In this document: positions 47,636-57,086 of the stretch, one piece after another | Position numbering within the stretch: position 1 is the stretch's first letter | Layout: each line of letters begins with the position of its first letter | Assembly (NCBI GenBank): GCA_963702535.1 | Contig: CAVPDG010000031.1 | Location: 62,001 to 126,000, forward strand | From: CAVPDG01 sp963702535 | GTDB taxonomy: Bacteria; Chloroflexota; Anaerolineae; Anaerolineales; UBA4823 | Direction: 5' to 3' | Length of the DNA: 64,000 nt | Position numbers and translations under genes: made by a program | The notes under the pieces: generated by a model | What the model saw: the letters and a program-made list of their open reading frames with translations, nothing else | Databases searched by the model: none | Told to the model about the DNA's origin: nothing

Positions 47636-49051
47636 ATGCCCGCCCGGCGCAAACAATTCTTGACCTCTTGCCTGATCGTCGCTGCCTCATTAATGCTGCT
47701 CGTCTACATCGTCTATAAGATTGTCTATAATTACCCAAAGCTGAGCGACCTGGCTCCCCTGCCGCTGGCAGGGCATGCAAAGCTGCTCGTGCTCGCCCCG
47801 CACTGCGACGATGAAGTCCTCGGTGCAGCCGGCGCTATCTTGGCAGCCAGGCGCATGGGCATGGATGTGCGCGTGGTGATCGCCACCAATGGCGATGGTT
47901 ACCAGTTCGCCACGATGGAAGAATTTCGCCAGGCGTATCCCACCGCCGAAGATTTCATCCGCATGGGCAATATCCGCCAGCAGGAATCGCTGGACGCCCT
48001 GCAGGTGCTTGGCATCCAGCCGGAGCAGGTGATCTTCCTCAGCTACCCCGACCGCGGCAGCGCTGCTCTGCTATCAGAGAACTGGCAGCGCGACAATCCA
48101 TATCTCTCGCCCTATAGCGAATCCTGGCGAAGCCCTTATTGGATTACCTATAACCCGAAATCGGTTTACGCCGGGGAGGATTACCTGGCGGACCTGAAAT
48201 CCATTATGGATGAATATCGTCCCGACCTGATCCTCTACCCGCACCCGGACGACGTGCATGGCGATCACTGGGGGCTTGGCGCGCTGGCGCGCCTGGCAGC
48301 AGCCAGCCTGGAGCAGGAGGACGCGGATTACAAGCCCGACCTGTTTGCCTACCTGGTTCACCGCCGCGATTTTCCTTCGCCCAAGGTCTACAATCCCGAG
48401 ATGGATTTGTTGCCCCCCCGCCGCTCGTACGAGGTCGATCCGGTCTGGTACCGGCTGGATCTGACCCCCCAGGATGTCGAGCTGAAAGACCAGGCGGTGA
48501 CGCGATACACCAGCCAGCTCAAGCAGATCGGCTACTTGATGCGCAGCTTCGTGCGCCAGGATGAGCCCTTCGCCCAGCCTAAGCCTGCCCGTTTAGCCAG
48601 GCTGGCGTCCGGCGATCCTTCTGACCCCACGACCTGGCGAGATGCTCAGGGAGATGCCATCCCGCCCGTGCAGCGCGATCCCAACCGCGATTTCATCACG
48701 CGCGAGATGTTCGGCTCCACTGACCTGGTAGCCACCTATGCCGCCCTCGATCCGCAAAACCGGTTGCTGGTTTGCGCCCGCTTCCGCGGGGAGACGAAGG
48801 ATGTTCTGCTTTACTCGTTACAGGTGATCGAGACCGGCTCTCAAGGCGTTATCCACCACAACGCCAGCAACCACAACCTGCAGCCTGGCTGGCATGAGCT
48901 CGCGACCGGCGAGCAGGCTGTCTGCGACCGCATCCAGTTATCCGTGGATGACCCGCCCTGGGCGCTGCTGGTGGGCGCCAACGTCGGCGAGGTCGGCACC
49001 GGCGTCCTGGACCAGATCGGCTGGCAGATGGTGTATCCGGACCTTCGCTGA
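47636..49051 (+). CDS. PIG-L (LmbE) family deacetylase
   Basis: 471 residues, intact. After an N-terminal membrane anchor (FLTSCLIVAASLMLLVYIVY) comes the LmbE/PIG-L fold: LVLAPHCDDEVLGAAGAILA (metal motif HxDDE), VVIATNGDGY and LYPHPDDVHGDHW with the second metal His. This family removes acetyl from N-acetylglucosamine-linked substrates (GlcNAc-PI, mycothiol, bacillithiol precursors). The C-terminal extension (VCARFRGETKDVLLYSLQVI to GTGVLDQIGWQMVYPDLR) is additional. Its 3' end is duplicated about 900 bp downstream. Confidence 0.93.
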   Translation: MPARRKQFLTSCLIVAASLMLLVYIVYKIVYNYPKLSDLAPLPLAGHAKLLVLAPHCDDEVLGAAGAILAARRMGMDVRVVIATNGDGYQFATMEEFRQAYPTAEDFIRMGNIRQQESLDALQVLGIQPEQVIFLSYPDRGSAALLSENWQRDNPYLSPYSESWRSPYWITYNPKSVYAGEDYLADLKSIMDEYRPDLILYPHPDDVHGDHWGLGALARLAAASLEQEDADYKPDLFAYLVHRRDFPSPKVYNPEMDLLPPRRSYEVDPVWYRLDLTPQDVELKDQAVTRYTSQLKQIGYLMRSFVRQDEPFAQPKPARLARLASGDPSDPTTWRDAQGDAIPPVQRDPNRDFITREMFGSTDLVATYAALDPQNRLLVCARFRGETKDVLLYSLQVIETGSQGVIHHNASNHNLQPGWHELATGEQAVCDRIQLSVDDPPWALLVGANVGEVGTGVLDQIGWQMVYPDLR

Positions 49052-50770
49052 CTCGATTATAAAACCAGGTTCACCGGGAGGGAAATATGACCGATCTTAA
49101 CAAAGCCTTGCGATGCTCAAAAGCCCGAAAGCCTCCGAGCGCTACGACGCCTGCGAGGAGCTGCGCGTCGCCACGCGAGAGCAGCCCGGAAATCGTGCTC
49201 GCGCTGGAGGAAGCCACAAAGGATGACAATCGACTTGTGGTAGAGCGGGCGATTTTAGCCCTTGCTGCCGATGTTCACCAGCAGGTGGTTTTCAAAATGA
49301 GCAGGGTTGCGCCGCCAGGTGAGACTGTCGCCAGAACCCAGGGTAAAATCTTCGTTATCCGGTCGGGAGCTTACATTCTGGATATGTTAGTGGTCAACCT
49401 GGTATTTATCGCGTTTCTTTCCGGAACGGACTTTCTTCCCGGCGCTTTCGCTGACTTATTTGTTCGCGTATAGCTCAGATTAATGTCCTCGGTGAGACTT
49501 CAGGTAGCGAGATTGTTTTCCTGGGCGTCAGTATGGGCATGCTCTATTTTATGATTTTTGAATGGCTTTATGGCGCAAGCCCGGCAAAAATAATCTTGCA
49601 CATGCGTGTGGTAAAGGAGAACGGTGATCCATGCAATTTCGTCTCTGCGCTCATCCGTGGCGTCTTACGCCTGGTGGATGGCCTATTCTTCGGCATGGTG
49701 GCTTAATATTCCATGAAAGCCCCACTCCAACAACGCATCGGTGACCAGGTTGCCGGTACCATCGTGGTGGACGCCAACGATCCAGTGATCAAAGTTAAGT
49801 TTCCCCAAGGGAGGTTTTTCGCTGCGCTTTGTTTAGTCTTGGGGATCTGGGTACTTCTCTATGCAGGGGTGATGATGACCTCAATATAGCAAGTTGGGCG
49901 CCGGCGTTCTGGACCAGATCGGCTGGCAGATGGTTTATCCGGACCTTCACTGATGGGATTTAAAAACCAGGTTTACCGGGAGGGAAATATGACCGATCTT
50001 AATAAATGCCTTGCAATGCTCAAAAGCCCGAAAGCCTCCGAGCGCTACGACGCCTGCGAGGAGCTGCGCGTGGCGAGCGAGAGCAGCCCGGAAGTGGTGC
50101 TCGCGCTGGAGGATGCCACAAAGGATGCCGACCAGTAGAGTCGGTAGAGCGGGCGAGCCTAGCTCTCGCTGCGGACGTGCACCAGCAGATGAGGCTCAAA
50201 ATGGACGGGGGTACGCCGCTGCCTGAGACGCCTGCCGTGACCCAGGGGAAGACCTTCGGTATCCGGGTAGGCGCTTACCTGATCGATGGCGTCGTGCTCA
50301 ATGTTGTCGGCAGTGCAGTTATTTTCGGCGCTATTGTTTTTATTCCGGACGGTATTGGCTTTGCTTGCACAGGCGCACATTCTTTACAGCGTTGTTGAGC
50401 CCTCCCGCTGGCTCTCTTATTTTTTCTCCATACTGGCAGGTATTCTGTACTTCGTATTCTTCGAATGGCTGTACGGCGCTACGCCGGGCAAGCTGGTCTT
50501 ACGCATGCGCGTGGTGCAAGAAGATGGCGCTCCCTGCAGCTTCAAGGCTGCGCTGGTGAGGGGTATCCTGCGCATTGTCGATGGCTTCCTGTTTGGCTGG
50601 GTGGCATATCTCAATATGCACCCCCCGCTGCAGCAACGCCTGGGAGATAAGAAAGCCAAAACGCTGGTGGTGGATGCCGGTGACCCGCTGATCACCTGGA
50701 AACGGCCTGCCTGGCGGTTTTTCCTCGCGCTGGGTCTGGCGATCCTGCTTTATGCGGGATTGTATCTGGT
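48993..50770 (+). repeat. Tandem duplication of about 902 bp (3' end of PIG-L gene plus RDD gene)
   Basis: 48993-49880 recurs as 49895-50770. The repeat begins inside the last codons of the PIG-L gene (GVLDQIGWQMVYPDL) and includes the whole ribosome site (gggagggaaatatg) and the RDD gene. The second copy has retained a longer 3' part. The copies differ by substitutions, so the duplication is not very recent. Confidence 0.85.
49087..49889 (+). CDS. RDD-family membrane protein, first copy, truncated (frameshifts)
   Basis: About 265 residues with SD GGGAGGG. An N-terminal helical HEAT-like module (SPKASERYDACEELRVA, then IVLALEEATKD) leads to an RDD membrane domain (FVIRSGAYILDMLVVNLVFI, MLYFMIFEWLYGASPAKIIL, ICH-like MRVVKENGDPCNF). 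Frameshifts at about 49115, 49175 and 49470, and a TAA at about 49704 where the copy reads GWVAYLNM. Compared with copy 2 it lacks the C-terminal extracytoplasmic extension. Probably a decaying duplicate or a sequence-error-laden copy. Confidence 0.7.
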
Positions 50771-51295
50771 GTTCGATGGATCTTCGCTCAGGCCTGTCGG
50801 GACCTGTACTCCAAAGGAGCTGCGGACGCCAACTTGCTTGCAAGTGACCTGGGCAGCGAATTTTATATGGACGGTGAATACAGCCGGGATGATTTTGAAG
50901 ATACCACCCTCCTGGATGCCAGCCAGCGCCAGTTTTCTTCACCCGACATGTTTCTGGATGGTTTGGTCATCTATCTTGCTTCATTCCCCAATGATACGGA
51001 TGCAGCGATGCAAAGCTCGTTGGATAGGATCGCCGAGGATTACGTGGGAGATGTTCCGCTGGAGGCTAAAGCCAATGAGACATTGCAAATGGGAGACCGA
51101 GGTTGGGCGAAGGTTTACCATGACCAGCAGAGTGGGTATGATCTTGTCGTTGCTGTCGTGCTTGAAAAGAATGCTCTGGTGCGCGTGATCCTGTATGGTG
51201 AACCGGGCATCACCACGCTCGAGAAAGCCAACGCCCTGTTAGGGCTCATCGCTGGAGCGCATCCGCACCAATTACCGCATCCCGCCGGCGGCTGA
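49989..51295 (+). CDS. RDD-family membrane protein, second copy, with C-terminal extension (frameshifts)
   Basis: About 434 residues. The HEAT-like N-terminus (LAMLKSPKASERYDACEELR, then SSPEVVLALEDATKD) is followed by an RDD domain: FGIRVGAYLIDGVVLNVVGS, FSILAGILYFVFFEWLYGAT, GKLVLRMRVVQEDGAPCSF. Another helix (FFLALGLAILLYAGLYLVF) precedes a soluble domain (SEFYMDGEYSRDDFEDTTLL to LVRVILYGEPGITTLEKANA). Frameshifts at about 50138, 50365 and 50805. RDD proteins are thought to transport or sense small molecules. The stop codon lies in the loop of the terminator hairpin. Confidence 0.78.
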
Positions 51296-51307
51296 GCCGG
51301 CGGGATG
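51278..51307. terminator. Hairpin between convergent RDD and CBS genes
   Basis: Perfect 12-base stem CATCCCGCCGGC / GCCGGCGGGATG with loop GGCTGA, which contains the RDD stop codon TGA. No long T-tract. Confidence 0.65.
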
Positions 51308-51314
51308 ATGGTTT

Positions 51315-51963
51315 CTAATCCTCGCGCACGTCGATGATGCGCACCGCAACCGGTTGGATCGCCTCCACCAGCGCCTCTTTGGAAACCCCGGTCACCTTCA
51401 TCAGCACTTCGTAGTTGGTCGAATCGGTGCCGGGCACCTCCACCGATGCCACGATGTTGCCGCCGGCATCGGCTATCGCCTTTGACATGCGCGCCAGCCC
51501 GCCGCGCTCGTCCTTGGCGATCAGGGTGATGCGCACGCCAGGTTTGCGCGCTCCGATCAGCTCCAGGAAAGTTTTGAAGATGTCGGTCTCGGTGATGATG
51601 CCCACCACAGCATTTTCGGAGTTGACCACGGGCAAGCCGCCGATGCGATTATCCACCATGGTGCGCGCCGCATACTCGATCGGCGTGTCTTCAGTTCACC
51701 GTGATGACCTTCTTCGTCATCACGTCACCAACTTTTACCCGCGCCATCAGCGCTGGGATTTCAAAGGCGCTCAAGGTCGTGGCGGGCGAAGGCAGGACGC
51801 GCAGCACATCCTTTTCTGAGACGATTCCGATGAGCTTACCGCCTTCATCGACCACCGGTATGCGACTGATGTGTTCTTTCTTCATCAAGTCAAACGCATC
51901 ACTGATCGGTAGAGCAGCGGAGCAAAGCACCGGGTTGCGAGTCATGCGTTCACGGATGAACAT
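51315..51963 (-). CDS. CBS-CBS-ACT protein, AcuB-like (one frameshift)
   Basis: About 216 residues from the ATG at 51961-51963. CBS repeat 1 is MTRNPVLCSAALPISDAFDL...ISRIPVVDE; CBS repeat 2 contains VMTKKVITV and, after a frameshift at about 51696, DNRIGGLPVVNSENAVVGII. An ACT domain follows (PGVRITLIAKDERGGLARMS, then AGGNIVASVEVPG). CBS pairs bind adenine nucleotides and ACT domains bind amino acids, so this is likely a regulatory sensor like the acetoin-utilisation protein AcuB. Partner unknown. Confidence 0.88.
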
Positions 51964-52171
51964 GGCAATCGACCTCCTGACGAGATGATGGGATATTCTT
52001 GAGTTAATTATACATGCAATTCTTTCAACCCAGGCGGCGGCAAGGCTTGCCATCTGTTAGCTCGTTGTAAGGTGGTTGTCTGGACGAATCTCCTAACATT
52101 TATCCCAGGAGCCTGCGCCGAGGGGAGACGGACGCCGGCTCATACGCCGGGGAAACAGGGGAGGAAATCCA

Positions 52172-52419
52172 TTGTCCACATCGACTGCCGCGCTCTACCC
52201 TCGCCATACCACCTCATTCGTCCATCTCTTACTCCTGATCGTCGTGTGCCTCACCCTGGCGCTGCCTGGCAGGATGTCGCGGGTCAGCGCCATCCCGTCC
52301 CGGTGGCATTCAGCCTGTCTGCGAGCGGCGAGGTGGGCTACACCCTCGGCGCAACGGAGATTTCGGTTACCGCCTTCACCCCGCTGGAGCAGGTCTTCCT
52401 GCCGGTGGCGATCAAGTAA
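52172..52419 (+). CDS. Very small secreted protein with LP tail (one frameshift)
   Basis: About 82 residues from a TTG at 52172 (SD GGGGAGGAAA). A signal peptide (VHLLLLIVVCLTLALPG) is followed by a frameshift at about 52275 and a short mature part (GQRHPVPVAFSLSASGEVGY, then EISVTAFTPLEQVFLPVAIK). It ends with the same LP motif as much larger secreted proteins in this window. It may be a free-standing tail domain, a peptide or a remnant. Confidence 0.5.
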
Positions 52420-52434
52420 GTAGCATGTTATCCC

Positions 52435-52504
52435 AATAACGCCGCTGCCACAGCGACTTCGTTTTCCTCGCGGATTTCCTAACCGAGCGCGGCGGCGTTA
52501 TTTT
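52435..52504 (+). terminator. Hairpin with large loop after the small secreted gene
   Basis: AATAACGCCGC (52435-52445) pairs with GCGGCGTTATT (52492-52502), followed by TTT. The 46-base loop makes it unusual; it may be a terminator or structured RNA. Confidence 0.45.
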
Positions 52505-52714
52505 CATAACCTAATAGCTCGCCAGCGTGGGGATGGTTTGTGCCTGCCCTAAACCAGGATTATTTTTCGAATCTTTTGTATAATGATCTTGAATTCCGCG
52601 GCGATTGCACGTGGAGATATGGGGGATACGCTTAATGTTGGCAGCCGGGTTGGTATGGGTTGGGTTGGGAGAACGATTGGTCCTTCATCAGAAGCATGAT
52701 CCAGGAGGCTGCGA

Positions 52715-54268
52715 ATGACCACCGCACAAAAACCCAAGAAAGAGAAGAAGCCGCTCACCAAAGCTGAGAAAGCAGCGCTTCGCCACCGGCATCCTGCTCT
52801 CCATCCTCAGCGGCGTGCTGTTGTTGCTCTCCTTCCCGCCCTACCGCATATGGCCCCTGGCGTGGTTCGCCCTGGTGCCTTACATCTTCGCCCAGTACCG
52901 CCTCATGCCGCTGCGCTGGTCGAGCCTGGCGGTCGCCCTGGCGAACCTCGTCTGGCTGGGACCCTTCCTGGCGCGCCTGTTCGGTATGGATAACGGACCG
53001 TTCTTCTACTACCTGGGCGTGCTCATCGGTTTGCTGAATTTCTTCATCTCCCAGGAGCGCGGCTTCCACGAGCAGACCCGCTTCCGCTGGTTCATCCTCT
53101 TCGGCGTGGCGGGCTGGGTGGGCTTCGAGATGGTGCGCGCCACGCTCATCCCCCTGGTCGCCACCAGCGCCTTCATCGGCTTGACCCAAAGCAATCAGCC
53201 CTGGATCACGCAGCCGGTCTCGATCTTCAGCGTCTACGGGCTGAATATCGTCATGATCCTGTTCAACTACGCCATCGCCCAGGCGCTGATCGCCTGGGCG
53301 GGGCGCAAGGCGCCCGCTGCGGAGGTGCCCCGCCCTGGACATGCGCCTGGCGCGCAATGGGCTGGTGGTCGCCGGCGCCACGCTGGGCGGGTGGCTCGTC
53401 ATCAGCTTGATCCTGCTCGCCACGGCGCCCAGGGACCTGCCCACGGTGCGCGTAGCCGCAATCCAGCCGGGTTACGATCAAGCCCGCCTTCCAGGATCAG
53501 GTCAATACCTCGCAGATGCGCCTGGACGCCTTCGTCGCCGACGCCCGCCAGGCAGCCGCGCAGGGGGCGCAGATCATCTACACCCCCGAGATGCTCTTCA
53601 ATTTTGACCCGACGTGAGGAGTTCACAGACGAGCTGCGCCGCCTGGCAGCCGAGACGGGCGCCTACCTGTACCTGGATTACACCGTTTCCGTTGAAGGGC
53701 GGGATTTCCGCAACGAAGCGCTGCTGCTCAGCCCCTCCGGCGAGTTCTCAGAGGTTTACGGCAAGAACAAAATCCCCCCTGGCGAGCCGCCGACGCAGTC
53801 TGCCGGCGTCTTCCCGGTCTTCGAGACCCCCTGGGCAGGCTGTCTGCGCTCATCTGCCACGACGGCAATTATACGGATATCGCCCGCAAGCTGGCGGGCA
53901 ACGGCGCCCAGCTCAGCGGCGCCGGGCTCAACGAGTTCGGCGGCTTCGGCGAGCAGTATTGGACCAACATCGCCTTCAGGGCGGTCGAGAACCGCATGGC
54001 GATGGTGGTCGCCGCCCGCCAGACCGGCTCGGCGATCATCAACCCGGATGGAACCGTCGTCGCCCTCGACATGGGGCGGAACAAGCACCTCGTCCTGGTG
54101 GGCGACGTGCGCCTCGGCGCTGGCGGCGCGCCCTACACCCGGCTGGGCGATCTCCTCGGCTGGCTGATGCTGGCGCTCTTTATCTTTTCCATCGCCTTCC
54201 CGATGGTCGTCCGGCGACGGGTGAGGAAGCAAGCTGCCCAGCCGGGGGAGCAGGTAACGCCCGGCTGA
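52715..54268 (+). CDS. Lnt-like carbon-nitrogen hydrolase membrane protein (about five frameshifts)
   Basis: About 517 residues related to apolipoprotein N-acyltransferase. It begins TTAQKPKKEKKPLTKAEKAA and has helices GILLSILSGVLLLLSFPPYR, PLAWFALVPYIFAQYRLM and VSIFSVYGLNIVMILFNYAI. The nitrilase-fold part carries the catalytic triad: Glu in IIYTPEMLFNFDP, Lys in YGKNKIPPGE, Cys in ALICHDGNYTD. Frameshifts at about 52785, 53325, 53485, 53615 and 53835. It might acylate lipoproteins or act on another amide; the motifs differ enough from Lnt (no CYE, no WPET) that the acyl-transfer reaction is uncertain. Lipoproteins abound in this window. Confidence 0.8.
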
Positions 54269-54275
54269 GCGTTTT

Positions 54276-54735
54276 CTACAGGCTTAGCGATTGCCCCGTT
54301 TCGAGCGCCTGCTTCATCAGGAGGATGTTTGCCCCATCCTGCTTGTTGAGCTGCTTGCTGACCAGGCTCTCCCCCAGCTTGAAGAAGGCGCTCAGGGCGA
54401 TCTGACCCTTGAACGCCAGGTTGTCCCTTCCTCCTTCGGCGTCAGCGTGGTGTAAGCCCTCCAGTCTTTTGAGTGGGAATGGCGTATCGATCGAGCGGAA
54501 GGCGTAGCGGTGCGGGCGCTCCCAGATCGCCACCTGCAGCAGGACTTCCTCCGGGCTCCCGCCGAGCGAGGACAATCACCTTGAAGACCGAGCCCACACC
54601 CGGCTCGCCGCGGGAGACCCATTCTGCATGCTCGGCGTAAGATTGCCACTGCGGCAGGTTGGCGGGGTCTGCGAAATAATCGAAGACCACCTCCGGCGTC
54701 CGCTGGATGAACTCGTAGATCTCGAATTTAACCAT
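54276..54735 (-). CDS. SRPBCC/polyketide-cyclase-like protein (one frameshift)
   Basis: About 153 residues from the ATG at 54733-54735 (MVKFEIYEFIQRTPEVVFDY). The START/SRPBCC fold shows as VVFDYFADPANLPQWQSYAE at the N-terminus and, after a frameshift at about 54573, EEVLLQVAIWERPHRYAFRS and ALSAFFKLGESLVSKQLNK at the end. Such proteins bind hydrophobic ligands. Convergent with the Lnt-like gene. Confidence 0.8.
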
Positions 54736-55138
54736 AAATGATCCTCCCAAAGACCTGGCATCCAGGCGCATCACGATAAACTGGATGTGCACAACAACCG
54801 ACAACCGCTCGAATTTTCGGGCAGGTTTTTAGATTTAACACTGCTCATGGGGCGTGGTTACGCCGGAATTTTCGACTGGCAAACTTTCATTTGTGAAAGA
54901 TGGCTGCCGGAGAATGTTAGGACGAGGTTATGGATTTCTGCGGGAACCCCACACGGGTTAAAAACGTCTTATAATTGAGTTATCCGTTCGAGGAGTTGCC
55001 GGGTACGCCACCGCTGGGGTGTGCGATCGAGACACCCGCCGCAGGTGGCGCATCGAAATACCGGGGCAGCTCCTGTAAATCGCGTATACCGGTAGATCCA
55101 ATACTTCGGAACCGGTTCAGTTTGGAAAGGAGAAAAAT
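54736..55138. other. Intergenic region with no supported gene
   Basis: About 400 bases. A 63-codon plus-strand frame at 54787-54978 has no support. The end of the stretch (ggaaaggagaaaaat) is the ribosome-binding site of the first LysM gene. Confidence 0.5.
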
Positions 55139-55699
55139 ATGTTCAAAAGCAACAAATCCAAGTTCTTGATCCTGCTGGTGCTGCTCAGCCTGCTGGTGGC
55201 TCTTGCTGCCAGCCGGCGTGGCAGGCGCCGCCTCCACCAAGTGCGATGTGAACTATACGGTCAAGCGCGGCGACACGCTGACCTCCGTCGCCAACAAGTA
55301 CGCCCTGGATGCCAAGACCATCGTGAAAGCCAGCAAGCTGGGCAAGCCCTACACCATCTATCTTGGGTCAAAAGCTGTGCATCCCGGACAACAAGGACAA
55401 GGACGCCCCCAAGATCGACGATAAGTACACCAAAGTCCCTGCAGCTTACTTCACCGCCGGTCGCAGCGGGGATAACGTGGTCATCTACACCTTCACCTAT
55501 CCCAAGACCACCGTGCTCGTGCGAGCCGGCACGTCTGCCACCTCCACCGCCGGCTACACCAAGCTCGGCGTGCAGTCGGTGCGTGCCCAGCAAATCCTAC
55601 AAGTTCGAGCTGCCAGACAAGCTGCGGAACACCAGGAACCTGCGCGTCTGCCTCAAGGACCGCACCACCAGCTATTTGCAGTGCGTGACCCTGCCGTAG
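55139..55699 (+). CDS. Secreted LysM-domain protein 1 (three frameshifts)
   Basis: About 186 residues with SD AAAGGAG. Signal peptide FLILLVLLSLLVALAA then a LysM domain (YTVKRGDTLTSVANKYALDA, then TIVKASKLGKPYTIYLG) which binds peptidoglycan or chitin-like glycans. A second domain contains PAAYFTAGRSGDNVVIYTF and ends LRVCLKDRTTSYLQCVTLP. Four Cys are shared with the two paralogues downstream. Frameshifts at about 55205, 55370 and 55590. Probably anchored to the cell wall or glycan outside the membrane. Confidence 0.8.
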   Translation: MFKSNKSKFLILLVLLSLLVALAASRRGRRRLHQVRCELYGQARRHADLRRQQVRPGCQDHRESQQAGQALHHLSWVKSCASRTTRTRTPPRSTISTPKSLQLTSPPVAAGITWSSTPSPIPRPPCSCEPARLPPPPPATPSSACSRCVPSKSYKFELPDKLRNTRNLRVCLKDRTTSYLQCVTLP

Positions 55700-55725
55700 A
55701 ATAGAAAGACATACGCCTGAAATCA

Positions 55726-55754
55726 GCGCCGTAGGTGACATTCACCTACGGCGC
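55726..55754. promoter_or_regulatory. Perfect 13-bp hairpin between LysM genes 1 and 2
   Basis: GCGCCGTAGGTGA-CAT-TCACCTACGGCGC. It lies 18 bases before the ATG of gene 2, just ahead of its ribosome site (ggagaatgcac). It could be a terminator for gene 1 or a control element in the leader of gene 2; a related imperfect hairpin (ccgtaggtgacggttacct) precedes gene 3. Confidence 0.55.
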
Positions 55755-55771
55755 AAAATTGGAGAATGCAC

Positions 55772-56347
55772 ATGAGCAAGCACAAGGTTTTCAGGTTATC
55801 CCGCTGGCTGGCTGTGCTGCTGCTGATCACTTTACTGGCGACCCTTATACCGGCGGGCGTGGCAGGCGCTGCGAAAAAAAAGTGCGATACGCGTGATATC
55901 ATCAGGCGCGGCGACACGCTCACCTCCATCGCCAGAAAGTTTGGACTGGATGCCAATACGATCGTAAAAGCCAACAATAGTACGATATTCCCCAAAAAAT
56001 ATCTGATCTTTGTGGGTGTAGAGCTGTGCATCCCGGATAAGATCGACAAAGAAGCCCCCAAGATCGAAGTAAAATACACCACTGTCCCGGCGATTTACTT
56101 TACTGCCTTTCGCAGCGGTGATAACGTATACATCACGACGAACTATTCATGGAAGTACCCTACCCTGCTCGTCGGACCCGCAGGTAAGCCTGTCAGGCTA
56201 TACAAACAGGTGAAAAATCCGGTCGTTGAGAGCGACAGCTCTTACCATTTCGAGCTGCCCGACAAGCTGAAGAAAGTGGATCAGTTGCAGGTCTGCCTCA
56301 GAACGATATTCAGAAATAAATCTTGGCAGTGCGTTTCCGTGCGCTAG
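55772..56347 (+). CDS. Secreted LysM-domain protein 2
   Basis: About 191 residues from ATG 55772, intact. Signal peptide WLAVLLLITLLATLIPAGVA ending at GAA. LysM: IIRRGDTLTSIARKFGLDAN then NNSTIFPKKYLIFVGVELCI. The C-terminal domain (VPAIYFTAFRSGDNVYITT, then DQLQVCLRTIFRNKSWQCVS) matches the paralogues and keeps the four Cys. Wall-binding function inferred from LysM. Shared leader motif (ggagaatgcac) with gene 3. Confidence 0.85.
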   Translation: MSKHKVFRLSRWLAVLLLITLLATLIPAGVAGAAKKKCDTRDIIRRGDTLTSIARKFGLDANTIVKANNSTIFPKKYLIFVGVELCIPDKIDKEAPKIEVKYTTVPAIYFTAFRSGDNVYITTNYSWKYPTLLVGPAGKPVRLYKQVKNPVVESDSSYHFELPDKLKKVDQLQVCLRTIFRNKSWQCVSVR

Positions 56348-56438
56348 GGTTTGTGAATCAGGCTCTTCCTGGCAGGTTGGTCCTGATCTTGCACCGTAGG
56401 TGACGGTTACCTATTTATCATACGAAGGAGAATGCACC

Positions 56439-57032
56439 ATGAGCGATCGAAAGACTTCCCGTGTATCCAAAGGATTGGCCGTGCTGTTGCTGCTCAGCCT
56501 GCTGGCGGCTTTGTTGCCGATGAGCGTTCTGGCCGGTACAGCGGAGGGCGTCAAGTGCGCCCGCTATTACGAGGTCAACAAGAACTCGACGCTGACGAAG
56601 ATCGCCTCGGCTTTCGGCTATAACGCCGGCCAGCTTGCGTGGGCTAACGAGCTGAAAAAGCCTTACACGATCTACGTTGGGCAGAAGCTGTGCATCCCCG
56701 AGAAGATCGAAAAAAGTATCCCCAAGGCTTACCAGTCGGTCAACGGTAGCGCCAAGGCGGCAAACTTCGTCGCAGGGCTGACCTCCGATTACAAGATCCT
56801 GGTGCACCCCTACTCGTACCCAAACACCACGGTCTTCATCAAGGTGCGCTCGGACGGCGCCAATCCCGGCAAGTGGTACAAGGTCGGCACGCTGACCATC
56901 GGCTCATCTGGCAACGGCAAGACCTACACCTACAAGGTGCCTGCCGACCTGCAGGGCAATCGCAGCATCCAGATCTGCATGAAGGACCGCACCACCAGCT
57001 TCCTGCAGTGCGTGAAGCCCTTAGGGCAATAA
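56439..57032 (+). CDS. Secreted LysM-domain protein 3
   Basis: 198 residues from ATG 56439, intact, SD GAAGGAG. Signal peptide LAVLLLLSLLAALLPMSVLA. LysM: YEVNKNSTLTKIASAFGYNA then NELKKPYTIYVGQKLCIPE. C-terminal domain with FVAGLTSDYKILVHPYSYPN and RSIQICMKDRTTSFLQCVKP. Third paralogue with the same four Cys; the most diverged. Followed by a terminator shared with the PHP gene. Confidence 0.88.
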   Translation: MSDRKTSRVSKGLAVLLLLSLLAALLPMSVLAGTAEGVKCARYYEVNKNSTLTKIASAFGYNAGQLAWANELKKPYTIYVGQKLCIPEKIEKSIPKAYQSVNGSAKAANFVAGLTSDYKILVHPYSYPNTTVFIKVRSDGANPGKWYKVGTLTIGSSGNGKTYTYKVPADLQGNRSIQICMKDRTTSFLQCVKPLGQ

Positions 57033-57045
57033 AGGGTTAAATCCA

Positions 57046-57086
57046 AACGCCGGGCGCGTCCGGCTTAAGTCGGCGCGTCCGGCGTT
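57046..57086. terminator. Hairpin between the LysM cluster and the PHP gene
   Basis: AACGCCGGGCGCG pairs with CGCGTCCGGCGTT (one wobble), with a smaller inner stem (CCGGCTTAAGTCGG). It ends at the first base of the convergent PHP stop codon. Confidence 0.6.
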
